Shown: positions 7,268 to 16,168 of the stretch, in pieces
Layout: every line of letters begins with the position of its first letter
How positions within the stretch are numbered: the first letter of the stretch is position 1
Assembly (NCBI RefSeq): GCF_001500125.1
Contig: NZ_LQIV01000044.1
Span: 62,001 to 126,000, forward strand
Direction of reading: 5' to 3'
From: Mycobacterium sp. IS-1742
GTDB lineage: Bacteria > Actinomycetota > Actinomycetes > Mycobacteriales > Mycobacteriaceae
DNA: 64,000 nucleotides
The notes under the pieces: generated by a model
What the model was told of the DNA's origin: nothing
The model's input: the letters and a program-made list of their open reading frames with translations, nothing else
Database searches by the model: none
Made by a program: the position numbers and the translations under genes

Positions 7268-8056
7268 ATGGCGCTCGAGCAGTTCGACCTCGGCGGCCGC
7301 GTCGCGATCGTCACCGGCGCGGGAAAGGGTGTGGGCCAGGGCATTGCGCGAGTGCTGGCCGAGGCGGGCGCGACCGTCGTCGGCACCGCGCGGACCGAGG
7401 AGGACATCGTCGCCACGATCGCGGGCATCGAACAGGCCGGGGGGAAGGGCCTCGCGCTGGTCGCCGACGCGATGAGCCGGCCGGACGGCGAGCGCGTGGT
7501 CGGCACCGCGATGGACCGGTTCGGTCGCATCGACATCCTGGTCAACAACGTCGGGGGATCGACGTACGCGCGCTTCCTCGACATCACCGACGAGGACTTC
7601 CGGCACACCTTCGACTGGTGTGTGACGTCGGCGTTCATCATGAGCCAGCTGGTCGCCCCGCACATGATCGAGGCCGGCAGCGGCTCGATCGTCAACATCT
7701 CCTCGGGCTCGGCGCGATTCGGCATCCGCGCCCTGGCCGCGTACTGCACGGCCAAGGGCGCCCTGGAGGCGCTGACGCGGGCGATGGCGCAGGAACTCGC
7801 CCCGAAGATTCGTGTCAACGCCATCGCGCTGGGTTCGTTCGCCACGGAGGGGCTGCAGGGCAGCCTCGACATGCTGCCCGGATCCTTGGAGAAGATGACC
7901 GCCTCGACACCGCTGCACCGTCTCGGTGACGTCGAGGACCTCGGCAGGTTGTGCGTGTACCTGTCCACGCGGGACTGTTATGCGACGAACGCGATCTTCC
8001 ACGTCGACGGCGGCATCGACTCGAACAACTCGCCGCTGCCCATACCCGACTACTGA
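7268..8056 (+). CDS. Short-chain dehydrogenase/reductase
   Basis: A 262-residue classical SDR that oxidises or reduces a secondary alcohol or ketone with NAD(P). It has the cofactor motif TGAGKGVG (residues 16-23), NNVGG in place of NNAG, a serine in SSGSAR and the catalytic Tyr159-CTA-Lys163. The C-terminal HVDGG is also typical. It is divergent from the TetR gene and followed 13 nt later by a DapB-like gene, so the two are probably co-transcribed. The substrate is not evident. Confidence 0.92.
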   Translation: MALEQFDLGGRVAIVTGAGKGVGQGIARVLAEAGATVVGTARTEEDIVATIAGIEQAGGKGLALVADAMSRPDGERVVGTAMDRFGRIDILVNNVGGSTYARFLDITDEDFRHTFDWCVTSAFIMSQLVAPHMIEAGSGSIVNISSGSARFGIRALAAYCTAKGALEALTRAMAQELAPKIRVNAIALGSFATEGLQGSLDMLPGSLEKMTASTPLHRLGDVEDLGRLCVYLSTRDCYATNAIFHVDGGIDSNNSPLPIPDY

Positions 8057-8069
8057 ACGAGGACAGACG

Positions 8070-9143
8070 ATGCGCAGGGTCGTTCAAATCGCCACCGGCA
8101 ACGTGGGGCAGCATTCACTGCGGGCGGTCATCGGCAGGCCGGATCTCGAGCTGGTGGGCGTGCACGCGTCGAGTCCCGAGAAGATCGGACGCGATGCGGC
8201 CGAGCTGTGTGGCTCGAGTGAGCCGACCGGCATCGTCGCGACCGACGACCTCGACGCGTTGATCGCGCTGCGGCCCGACTGCGTCGTCTACACGGCCCAG
8301 GCCGAGACCCGGCCGATGGAGGCGCTCGAGCAGTTGACGGCGATCCTGTCGGCGGGGATCAACGTCGTCGCCAGCTCTCTGGTGTGGTTGGTGACTCCCC
8401 GGCTGGCCGACGATTGGCTACGGGTGCCGTTGGAGCAGGCGTGTGATGCCGGCGGCGCGTCGCTGTACGTCAACGGCATCGATCCGGGCTACTCGGGGGA
8501 CACCGAGGTGCACAGTGCGCTGAGCCTGGTGACACGGGCTACGTCGGTCACGGTGCAGGAGATCTTCGACTACGGCAACTACGACGATTTCGAATTCACC
8601 GGCAAGTCCATGGGATTCGGGCTCTCCGCCGAGGACGAGAAGCCGTTGTTCTATCTCCCCGGGGTCCTCACGTCGATGTGGGGTGGGCAGGTGCGCAACC
8701 TCGCCGGTCAGCTTGGCATCGCCCTCGAGGACGTCCGGCAGCGCATCGAGCCCTGGTACACGCCGACGCGGATCGACTGCAAGATGGCGACCGTCGAGCC
8801 CGGTGGCATGGCAGCCGTGCGCTTCGCCGTGGAGGGCGTCCGGGACGGCGCACCCGTCATCACCATCGAACACGTCACCCGCCTCACGGCCGCGGCCGCG
8901 CCGCAGTGGGAATATCCGCCGGACGGCAGGACCGGTGTCCACCGGGTGGTGGTCGAGGGCGAGCCGCGCGTGGAACTGAACACCCACGTGTCGCACCCCT
9001 CGCTCGACGTGACCGAGGCCGGGTGCGTCTCCACCGCGGCGCGGGTCGTCAACGTCATCGATTGGGTCTGCCGGGCACCCAAAGGGCTGATCGCGGTCGA
9101 GGACATCCCGCAGGTCGAGATGGTCCGCGGCCTGATGTGGTGA
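8070..9143 (+). CDS. Dihydrodipicolinate reductase-like NAD(P)-dependent protein
   Basis: A 357-residue protein. The N-terminal Rossmann domain starts MRRVVQIATGNVGQH, a DapB_N-type fold, followed by CVVYTAQAE and NGIDPGYSGD segments. It is a paralogue of the truncated gene at 1-242 and is longer than true DapB (about 250-270). Related proteins occur in mycobacterial lipid and steroid regions as NAD(P)H-dependent amine dehydrogenase-like enzymes of unknown substrate. The start was set at the ATG 13 nt after the SDR stop; the longer open frame upstream overlaps the SDR. Confidence 0.85.
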   Translation: MRRVVQIATGNVGQHSLRAVIGRPDLELVGVHASSPEKIGRDAAELCGSSEPTGIVATDDLDALIALRPDCVVYTAQAETRPMEALEQLTAILSAGINVVASSLVWLVTPRLADDWLRVPLEQACDAGGASLYVNGIDPGYSGDTEVHSALSLVTRATSVTVQEIFDYGNYDDFEFTGKSMGFGLSAEDEKPLFYLPGVLTSMWGGQVRNLAGQLGIALEDVRQRIEPWYTPTRIDCKMATVEPGGMAAVRFAVEGVRDGAPVITIEHVTRLTAAAAPQWEYPPDGRTGVHRVVVEGEPRVELNTHVSHPSLDVTEAGCVSTAARVVNVIDWVCRAPKGLIAVEDIPQVEMVRGLMW

Positions 9144-9144
9144 C

Positions 9145-9804
9145 TCAGCCGACTGCGGCGACCGCGTCGCCGACCGGGGTGTCCCCGCCGATCAACTCGA
9201 AGGTTCGGCCTGCGGTGGCGGGGGTGTCGAGCACGGCGAGCAGGACGGCCGCCACGTCCTCGCGGGGGATCGCGCCGTAGCCGGTGGAGTCCGCGATGTG
9301 CACCCGACCGGTGCCCGGATCGTCGGTGAGCCGTCCCGGCCGCACGATGGTCGTGTGGAGTGCGCGGCGGGATCGCACGGCGTCGTCGGCGGCGCCCTTG
9401 GCCCGCAGGTAGGTCACGAACACCGGATCACCGGCGTCGTCGGGCGCCTCGGAGTTCGCGCCCATCGACGAGATCGTGACGTAACGGGTGACGCCGGCGG
9501 CTTCGGCGGCGTCGGCCATCAGGATCGCCGCATCGCGATCCACGGTCTCCTTACGCTCCGCACCGCTGCCCGGGCCGGCCCCCGCGGCGAACACCACGGC
9601 GTCGGCGCCCCGCACCGCATCGATCACCTCGTCGACCGAGGCCTTCTCCAGGTCGAGCACCAGCGGCTCCCCACCGACGCCCCTCAGGTCGTCCGCGTGG
9701 TCAGGGTTGCGGATCAGCCCGACCGCCGTGTCACCCCGCTGCGCGAGAAGACGTTCGAGGTGCAGTGCGATCTTGCCGTGTCCACCGGCGATGACGACCT
9801 TCAT
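9145..9804 (-). CDS. NAD(P)H-binding atypical SDR
   Basis: A 219-residue atypical short-chain dehydrogenase of the NAD(P)H-binding (NmrA/YwnB-like) type, with the glycine motif GGHGKIA at residues 6-12 and a YVTISSMGA strand, but no conventional YxxxK. The ATG at 9804 is chosen because the Rossmann strand begins at once (MKVVIAGGHGK); an ATG at 9816 is an alternative. It is convergent with the 8070-9143 gene, stops almost touching. Such proteins act as redox sensors or quinone/flavin reductases; the role here is open. Confidence 0.8.
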   Translation of the reverse strand: MKVVIAGGHGKIALHLERLLAQRGDTAVGLIRNPDHADDLRGVGGEPLVLDLEKASVDEVIDAVRGADAVVFAAGAGPGSGAERKETVDRDAAILMADAAEAAGVTRYVTISSMGANSEAPDDAGDPVFVTYLRAKGAADDAVRSRRALHTTIVRPGRLTDDPGTGRVHIADSTGYGAIPREDVAAVLLAVLDTPATAGRTFELIGGDTPVGDAVAAVG

Positions 9805-9859
9805 GGGGTCAAGCATGGCCGCTGGGTGTGCGATCGAAACCTGCGCTGCGGATGCGCCG

Positions 9860-11317
9860 TCATGCCAGCTGCGCGCGCAACGTCCTCTTGAGCACCTTGC
9901 CGTAGCTGTTCTTCGGCAGCTCGTCGACGAATTCGTAGCGTTTGGGCCGTTTGAACCGCGCGATGCGGGTCAGCAGGTGCGCGTCGAGGTCCGCCGGATC
10001 GGCCGTCCCGACGATGAACGCGACGACGATCTCACCCCACTCCGGGTCGGGGGCGCCGACCACGCACGCCTCGGCCACGTCGGGGTGCTCGATCAGCACC
10101 TCCTCGACCTCGCGGGGGTAGATGTTGCTGCCGCCGCTGATCACCACGTCCTTCGACCGGTCCCGCAGGGTGAGATACCCGCGGCTGTCGAAGGACCCCA
10201 TGTCCCCGGTGTGCAGCCACCCGTTGCGCAGCGTGGCCGCGGTCGCGTCGGGGTTGGTCCAGTACCCCGACATGACGACGTCACCGCGGCAGACGATCTC
10301 ACCGATCTCGTCGACCGCCGCGGGGGTGCCGTCCTCCCGCACGACGGCCACGTCCACCCCGGAACGGGCGTAGCCCACCGACCCGAGCATCGCGTCGTCC
10401 GCACCGAGGTGATCGGCGCGGCGCAGGCCGGTGATGGTCATCGGCGCCTCGCCCTGACCGTAGAGCTGGACGAAGATCGGGCCGAACGCCGCCATCGCCT
10501 TTTTGAGGCTGTCGACGTACATGGGGCCACCGCCGTAGACGACGGTGCGCAGATGCCGCGGGCGGGGCCTGCCGGTCTGCACGAGGCGCTGCACCATCGT
10601 GGGGGCGAGGAACGCGCTGCACCCCGGATGGTGTTCGCACAGGTCGAGGAACTCGTCCGGGTCGAACGCCCCTGACGCGGGGATCACCTGGCGGGCGCCG
10701 CGCAGCACGTAAGGCGGTATGTAGAGGCCCGAGCCGTGGGACATCGGCGCACCGTGGACGAGGCTGCAATCCTGGTCCGGCGCATCGAAATCCGCCAGGT
10801 GGGACACGGTCATCGCCATCAGGTTGCGGTGCGACAGCATCGCGCCCTTGGACCGGCCGGTGGTGCCGCTGGTGTAGAACAACCATGCCAGCGCGGCCGG
10901 GTCGGTGTCCGGGGGCGCGGCGGGCGTGCCCGCGAACCACTGCGCGTACTCGTCGGTGCCGATGGTCTCGACGGGTACGTCGAGGTCGAGCCGGCCGGCG
11001 ATGGCCGGCGACGCGAACACCTGCGTCGCACCGGAATCCGCGACGATGTCGGCCATCTCGCGCGGGTGCAGCTTGTAGTTGATCGGGACGTAGACGAACT
11101 CCGCGGCCCAGATCCCGAACATCAACTCGACGATCTCCGGGCGGTTCTCCGACGCCACGGCGATACGCGTGCCCGGGTCGCCGCGCAGCGCGCCCGCCAA
11201 CCGCAGCGCGCGTTCGCGCAGCTGCGCCCACGTACACACCTGCCGCGCACCGTGATACACCGCGCCCCGGTCGCCGAAGCGCGCGGCGGCCTGGTCGAGC
11301 AGCGCGAACAGGTTCAT
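9860..11317 (-). CDS. Acyl-CoA synthetase (FadD-like AMP-binding ligase)
   Basis: A 485-residue ANL-superfamily enzyme that activates a carboxylic acid to its CoA ester through an acyl-adenylate. Visible motifs are the P-loop FYTSGTTGRSKGAML, GWLHTGDMGSFDSRGYLTL with the conserved Asp, and the hinge RDRSKDVVISGGSNIYPREVE. A C-terminal catalytic lysine sits in NSYGKVLKR. The ATG overlaps the SDR stop upstream (ATGA). This and a second ligase at 12092 lie in one minus-strand unit, so two different acids or intermediates may be activated. Confidence 0.9.
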   Translation of the reverse strand: MNLFALLDQAAARFGDRGAVYHGARQVCTWAQLRERALRLAGALRGDPGTRIAVASENRPEIVELMFGIWAAEFVYVPINYKLHPREMADIVADSGATQVFASPAIAGRLDLDVPVETIGTDEYAQWFAGTPAAPPDTDPAALAWLFYTSGTTGRSKGAMLSHRNLMAMTVSHLADFDAPDQDCSLVHGAPMSHGSGLYIPPYVLRGARQVIPASGAFDPDEFLDLCEHHPGCSAFLAPTMVQRLVQTGRPRPRHLRTVVYGGGPMYVDSLKKAMAAFGPIFVQLYGQGEAPMTITGLRRADHLGADDAMLGSVGYARSGVDVAVVREDGTPAAVDEIGEIVCRGDVVMSGYWTNPDATAATLRNGWLHTGDMGSFDSRGYLTLRDRSKDVVISGGSNIYPREVEEVLIEHPDVAEACVVGAPDPEWGEIVVAFIVGTADPADLDAHLLTRIARFKRPKRYEFVDELPKNSYGKVLKRTLRAQLA

Positions 11318-12090
11318 GTCCGCGCAACCCACTCCGATGACAGCGCGAAATCCGACAGGTACTTGGTCGAACTCCACCCACCGTCGACGACGATGGTCTG
11401 TCCGTTGATGAAACTGCCACCCTCCGAACACAGGAACGCCACCGTGGCCGCGAGGTCCTCGACCGTGCCCAGCCGCGGGTACGGCGTCATCTCGGTGTTG
11501 ATCTTGCGGAACCGCTCGTCCTCGAGGCGGTGCGCCACCATCGGTGTCAGCGTGACACCGGGGGCGACGGCGTTGCAGCGGATGCCCTGTGGACCGTACT
11601 GGCAGGCGATGTGGGTGGTCAGCGCGGTGAGCCCGCCCTTGGCGGCCGAGTACGCACCCCCGCGCAGGCCGCCCACGACGGCGAAGGTGGAGGTGACGTT
11701 GATGATCGCCGAGCCGGGGCCCATGTGCGGGATGACGTCGCGGGCCAACCGGAAGGGTGCGCGCAGCATCAGGCCCAGGAAGTAGTCCAGGGATTCGTCG
11801 TCGGTCTCGTGCAGCGGTTTCGGGCTGCCCACCCCGGCGTTGTTGACCAGGAAGTCGATGTGGCCCCACCGTTCGACGGCGGCGGCCACGACACGTTGTG
11901 GGGCGTCGTCGGCGGTGAGGTCGACCGCGAGGGTCTGCACCCGGTCGGGATCGCCGATGGCGGCACGCAGTTCGGCGAGTCGCTCCTCGTCGCGCCCGGT
12001 GCCCAGCACCGCCATCCCCGCTTCGGCGAGTTTCGTCGCGCACCCGAACCCGATGCCGCTGCTCGCTCCCGTGACTATGGCGACCTGCAT
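11314..12090 (-). CDS. Short-chain dehydrogenase/reductase
   Basis: A 258-residue classical SDR with the cofactor motif TGASSGIG (residues 7-14), NNAG at about 83, and catalytic Tyr147-SAA-Lys151. It sits between two acyl-CoA ligases, 1 nt from the upstream one and overlapping the downstream one, so a hydroxyacyl-CoA dehydrogenase or similar redox step on a CoA ester is plausible. The C-terminal VVDGGWSSTKY is typical of the family. Confidence 0.92.
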   Translation of the reverse strand: MQVAIVTGASSGIGFGCATKLAEAGMAVLGTGRDEERLAELRAAIGDPDRVQTLAVDLTADDAPQRVVAAAVERWGHIDFLVNNAGVGSPKPLHETDDESLDYFLGLMLRAPFRLARDVIPHMGPGSAIINVTSTFAVVGGLRGGAYSAAKGGLTALTTHIACQYGPQGIRCNAVAPGVTLTPMVAHRLEDERFRKINTEMTPYPRLGTVEDLAATVAFLCSEGGSFINGQTIVVDGGWSSTKYLSDFALSSEWVART

Positions 12091-12091
12091 C

Positions 12092-13654
12092 TCACTGATC
12101 CTTCCGGGTTGTCAGCACCGCCCGAATTTGGTGCTTGAGCACTTTGCCGGCGTCGTTGCGCGGCAATGCATCCCAGAGCTCGACCTGTTCCGGGATCTTG
12201 AACGTGGCGACGCCGTGGGTCTGCAGCACCCGGATCAGGTCCGCCACGCCGGGTCGGGCACCGCCCGCCGGGACGATGACGGCGCAGGCCCGTTCGCCGG
12301 TGCGCGCATCCGGTACGCCCACCACCGCGATCTCCGCGATCCCCGCGCTGCCCACGAGCAGGTCCTCGACCTCCTTGGGCGAGATGTTCTCGCCGTTGCG
12401 GATGATGAGGTCCTTCGCGCGTCCCGTGACGACCAGGTGGCCGCCGTCCCAGCGGGCGAGGTCGCCGGTGCGGAAATAGCCGTCCGCGTCGAAGGATTCG
12501 AGTTCGTCCTCGGCGTGGTGGTAGCCGACGAGCATCTGGGCGCCGCGGGCGCGGATCTCACCGTCGACCAGGCGGACGTCGGCGATCCCCGGCCTGCCGT
12601 CGGAGTCCGCCGCGTACGCGGGGTCCTGCAGGGCGCCGACGGTGGTCACCGGCACCTCGGTCGACCCGTAGACGCGGGTGACCGCGGCCCGGTCGAAGTA
12701 CGCCGCCGCACGCCGGATCAACGACGGCGGCACCGAGGCGCCACCGCAGATGAACACCTTCAACTCCGGTAACCGGGTGCCCGCGCGTTCGGCGGCGGCC
12801 AGCAGTTGTTCCAGGAACGGCGTGGCGCCGGCCATGTGGGTGCAGTGCTCGGCGGTCATCAGCGCGACGGCGTCGTCGCCGTCCCACCGTTCCATCAGCA
12901 CGGCGGTGGTGCCGAGCAGCAGCGGGCACTCGAACGCGTAGATCGACCCGCCGATGTGGGCGATGGGCGACGGCACGAGGAACGCGTCGCCGGGGTCGAC
13001 CCGCCAGTGGTCACGGATCTGGGAGATCAGCGCGTGAATCGAATTGTGACTGTGGAGAACGCCTTTGGGTCGGCCCGTGGTGCCGGAGGTGTACATCACC
13101 ATCCGCACCTCGTCGGGATCAGGTGCGCGCAGCGCCGTGGCAGGCGGGTCGTCGAACAGCTCGTCGTAGGGGGTGTGGCCCGCGTCCGCACCGCGGACCA
13201 CCACCACCTCGGGCGGGCGGTCCAGCTCACCGGCCACCCGGTGCAACATCGCGGCGTAGTCGTGACCGCGGAACCGGGCGGGGACGAAGACCATCCGGCT
13301 GTCCACGTCGTCGAGCAGGAAGCGCAGTTCGTGGTCGCGCAGCGACGGCAGGATCGGGTTGACCACCATCCCGGCCAGCGTCGCGCCCAGGTAGACGACG
13401 GCGGCCTCGTGCCAGTTGGGCAGCATGAACGACACGACGCTGCGCGCGGGCAGGCGCGCGGTGAGCGTGTGGGCCAGTGCGGTGGCCCGCTCCAGCAGGG
13501 CCGCGCAGGTCAGTCGGCAGTCGCCGTCGACCAGCACGACGCGGTCCGGTGTCCGCCGCGCGGCGTCGCGCAGGCTGTCGGCCAGCGTGGTGCGCACCCA
13601 CAGCCCGCGGGCGTAGGCGTCCGCGACGCGGTTGTCGTCCGACCGGAGAGGCAC
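12092..13654 (-). CDS. Acyl-CoA synthetase, cyclohexanecarboxylate-CoA ligase-like
   Basis: A 520-residue AMP-binding ligase. Motifs are MYTSGTTGRPKGVLHSH, GYFRTGDLARWDGGHLVVTGRAKDLI, NGENISPKEVE and a final DAGKVLKH with the catalytic lysine. Its N-terminus (GLWVRTTLADSLRDAA) resembles the cyclohexanecarboxylate/short-chain acyl-CoA ligase branch rather than long-chain FadD. It is transcribed after the GntR gene (4 nt gap) and before an SDR. A cyclic or branched acid substrate would fit the Baeyer-Villiger and Rieske enzymes encoded nearby; this is inference. Confidence 0.88.
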   Translation of the reverse strand: MPLRSDDNRVADAYARGLWVRTTLADSLRDAARRTPDRVVLVDGDCRLTCAALLERATALAHTLTARLPARSVVSFMLPNWHEAAVVYLGATLAGMVVNPILPSLRDHELRFLLDDVDSRMVFVPARFRGHDYAAMLHRVAGELDRPPEVVVVRGADAGHTPYDELFDDPPATALRAPDPDEVRMVMYTSGTTGRPKGVLHSHNSIHALISQIRDHWRVDPGDAFLVPSPIAHIGGSIYAFECPLLLGTTAVLMERWDGDDAVALMTAEHCTHMAGATPFLEQLLAAAERAGTRLPELKVFICGGASVPPSLIRRAAAYFDRAAVTRVYGSTEVPVTTVGALQDPAYAADSDGRPGIADVRLVDGEIRARGAQMLVGYHHAEDELESFDADGYFRTGDLARWDGGHLVVTGRAKDLIIRNGENISPKEVEDLLVGSAGIAEIAVVGVPDARTGERACAVIVPAGGARPGVADLIRVLQTHGVATFKIPEQVELWDALPRNDAGKVLKHQIRAVLTTRKDQ

Positions 13655-13658
13655 CGAT

Positions 13659-14396
13659 CTAACCCTTGACCCGGCGCATCGTCATCGAGTGCCGGTAGCG
13701 CGCCGCCGGGTGGGTGTTCACCGTGACCTGGGCGATCTCACCGTCGGAGGTGGTGTAGGTGCGTTGCATCTGTAGTGCGGCGCTGCCGGATTCGACGCCG
13801 AGCCGCTCGGCCGGCTCGGCGGGCAGGACCACCGCGGCGATCTCCTGGTGCACCTCGACCACGCTCACCCCGAACAGGTCCTCGATCAGCGGGAAGATCG
13901 GACCGGTGTGACGGGGCAGCAGCCGTCCCACGGCGGCGAACGCGCGGTTGATGTAGTACTCCGTGCGGCAGATGGGCGTCGAGGCGGCGTCGGCCTGGCG
14001 GTAACCCAGCACCGCAAGCCATTCCGAGCCGAGCGCGAGCCGTGTCCGCTCGGCGAGTTCGGCATCGACGGTCACCGGCGCGTTCGACTCGACGGTGAAC
14101 TGCGCGCCTGCGGCGAACGCCAGCAGATCGTCGATCGACATCACATCCTGGGCGTAGGTGTTGCCCGCCGGGCGGGGCACCACCAGCGTGCCCGCCCGGG
14201 GGCGCGAGGTGACCAGGTTGTCCTCGCGCAGCCGGCGCAGCGCCTCCCGGATCGTGAAGCGGCTGACCGCGAACCGTTCGCACAGCTCGTGTTCGGTGGG
14301 CAGCTGGGAGCCGACCGGATACACCCCGTCGACGATCTCCTTGCGCAGAGTGCGAGCCACCTGCAGGTAGCGGTGCTCGGGGTGGGTGACGCTCAT
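13659..14396 (-). CDS. GntR-family (HutC/UTRA) regulator
   Basis: A 245-residue regulator. The N-terminal winged helix is typical of GntR (GSQLPTEHELCERFAVSRFTIREALRRLRED), and the C-terminal half is a UTRA ligand-binding domain (CRTEYYINRAF, VEVHQEIAAVVLP). It lies inside the minus-strand catabolic unit, overlapping the beta-propeller gene (ATGA) and 4 nt before a CoA-ligase gene, so it probably senses an intermediate of this pathway. Candidate operators are the GTCCRGACAAT sequences in the 16043-16160 divergent promoter. Confidence 0.9.
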   Translation of the reverse strand: MSVTHPEHRYLQVARTLRKEIVDGVYPVGSQLPTEHELCERFAVSRFTIREALRRLREDNLVTSRPRAGTLVVPRPAGNTYAQDVMSIDDLLAFAAGAQFTVESNAPVTVDAELAERTRLALGSEWLAVLGYRQADAASTPICRTEYYINRAFAAVGRLLPRHTGPIFPLIEDLFGVSVVEVHQEIAAVVLPAEPAERLGVESGSAALQMQRTYTTSDGEIAQVTVNTHPAARYRHSMTMRRVKG

Positions 14397-16024
14397 GTGC
14401 GCAGGGTGTCGCGCCGCGCGTCTGGCCGCAGAGCCAGCACGCTGCCGTCGCCGTCGGCGGAGACGAACAGCGTTCCGTCCCGGCCCATCGCGATGCCCGC
14501 GAACGGCCCCTGCGGCCCGGAGAACGGCGGCATCCCCCGCAGCGGCTTGGGCTCCACGCCCGGCGGGGGACCGACGGGCAGCGCGGACGCGATCGTCCGC
14601 CGGTCACCGCTGTCCAAGTCGACCGCGACCACGTCCTTGGCTCCGGCGTCGACGATGTAGAGGACGCCGCGGTCGACCAGCATCCCCTGCGGCCGCTGTA
14701 ACCCGTCGACCACGGTGACCACCTGGGTCCCCGCCAGGCGCACCACCCGCCCGGCTCCGGATTCGGCGACCAGCGGGCTGCCGTCCGGCGCGATCGCGAC
14801 GCCCACGGGTTCGCGCAGATCGCTCGCCAGCAGCTGCACGGTGCCGTCGTGCACCGAATGCACCCTCCCGGTGCCGAGTTCGGCGAACACGGCCGCGCCC
14901 CCGGGAGCCGTCGCGATGCCGTAGAGCTGGTCGAAACCGTCTGCCAGAACATCGCTTTCGCCGGCGGCGGGACGGTAACGGGTGACCTGCCCGCCCGAGG
15001 TGGTGACCACGAACTCACCGCCGCCCGTGGGCGCCAGGCCGCGCAGGAAGCCGGGATAACCGGGGGTGAACAGCATGCCGACCGTCTGCAGCGAACCGTC
15101 GGCCTGCACGAGGTAGAAGTACGTGCCGTCGGCGACGTAGAGGCCGCCGTCGTCGCCGACGGCCAGGTCCAGCGGCCAGTTCAGGCCGCCGGCCAGGGTG
15201 GTGCGCGTGTCGCCGCCGGAGAGGATCTCGGTGATCTCGCCGGTGAAATTGGAGACGAACAACCGGTCGCCGACGAACGTCAGGTTGTCCAGTCCCGGCG
15301 ACAGCTGGGCGAGCAGCGTCTGCGCACCGCTGCGCGGGTCGATGCGCAGCACCTGTCCGCTGGCCACCTGTGTGGAGACGATGAACCCGTCGGCGTCGAA
15401 CTTCACCGCGTCGGGCACCCCGAGGTCGCCCGCGACGCGTTGCGGTTCCCCGCCGTCGGGGTGGATGCGCCAGATCTCGTTGGCCGTCATCAGCGGGTAG
15501 TACAGCAACCCGTCCGGACCGACCTCCATCGCGTTCGGCGACGGCAGGTTCTCGGCGAGCGTGCGGACGATGTTGCCGTCGCCGTCGAGTTCCATCAGCC
15601 GTCCGCCCTCGCGGCACTCGCCGACGAACAGCCGTCCCTGGTGGACGGTGATGCCGTTGGCGCACGGCAGGTCGTCGCGCAGCACGCGAGCCCGGCCGTC
15701 GGTCCCGCGCACGCTGACGCGGCCGTCCATCACCTCGGTGGCGTACAGGTCGCCGCCCGGCCCGAAGGCCACGTCGTCGGGGGCGATGATGTCGCCGCCC
15801 TTCGGGCTGACCGTCTCCAGCGTGCCGGTGCCCAGGTCGAGCGCGCTGATCTGGCTGCCGGTCACCTGGGCGACGTAGACCCGGCCGTCAGGGCCGGTGC
15901 GCAGGCCGTTGGCGCCAAACAACCGGCTGGGCGCGGTCACCCTCTCGAGGCGCCACCCGTCGGCGACGGACGGCTGCGCGCCGGGGTAGCGGGTGGCCTG
16001 CAACGACTCGGTCGGCGACGTCAT
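14393..16024 (-). CDS. SMP-30/gluconolactonase-like double beta-propeller protein
   Basis: A 543-residue protein made of many repeats of about 45 residues with the pattern GPDGxLYVA/ADGT, as in NHL and SMP-30/gluconolactonase/LRE propellers. The length suggests two six-bladed propellers in tandem. No signal peptide is visible with the ATG at 16024; an in-frame ATG 18 nt upstream is possible. The family includes lactonases and diisopropylfluorophosphatases. A lactonase would suit a cluster with a Baeyer-Villiger monooxygenase, but catalytic residues cannot be assigned with certainty. First gene of the minus-strand unit. Confidence 0.8.
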   Translation of the reverse strand: MTSPTESLQATRYPGAQPSVADGWRLERVTAPSRLFGANGLRTGPDGRVYVAQVTGSQISALDLGTGTLETVSPKGGDIIAPDDVAFGPGGDLYATEVMDGRVSVRGTDGRARVLRDDLPCANGITVHQGRLFVGECREGGRLMELDGDGNIVRTLAENLPSPNAMEVGPDGLLYYPLMTANEIWRIHPDGGEPQRVAGDLGVPDAVKFDADGFIVSTQVASGQVLRIDPRSGAQTLLAQLSPGLDNLTFVGDRLFVSNFTGEITEILSGGDTRTTLAGGLNWPLDLAVGDDGGLYVADGTYFYLVQADGSLQTVGMLFTPGYPGFLRGLAPTGGGEFVVTTSGGQVTRYRPAAGESDVLADGFDQLYGIATAPGGAAVFAELGTGRVHSVHDGTVQLLASDLREPVGVAIAPDGSPLVAESGAGRVVRLAGTQVVTVVDGLQRPQGMLVDRGVLYIVDAGAKDVVAVDLDSGDRRTIASALPVGPPPGVEPKPLRGMPPFSGPQGPFAGIAMGRDGTLFVSADGDGSVLALRPDARRDTLRT

Positions 16025-16042
16025 GAACCCGGACGTTATCAA

Positions 16043-16160
16043 CCTCAGCTAGTCCAGACAATAGGCAGCAAACGCCGTCCATCGACCCTTGACGATTGGA
16101 TAAGCCCTGCGGAATAGTGTTCTGCAATATGCAGAGCACCGTATGTCGTCCGGACAATTA
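16043..16160. promoter_or_regulatory. Divergent promoter region with candidate operators
   Basis: About 145 nt separates the divergent starts at 16024 and 16169. Two copies of GTCC(A/G)GACAAT lie at its ends: 16052-16062 and 16148-16158; the second contains the palindrome GTCCGGAC. A perfect inverted repeat TCTGCA-ATA-TGCAGA is at 16121-16135. A possible plus-strand promoter is TTGACG (16089) with AATAGT 18 nt later. The regulator is probably the local GntR protein for one of the two motifs. Confidence 0.5.
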
Positions 16161-16168
16161 GGTTGGGT

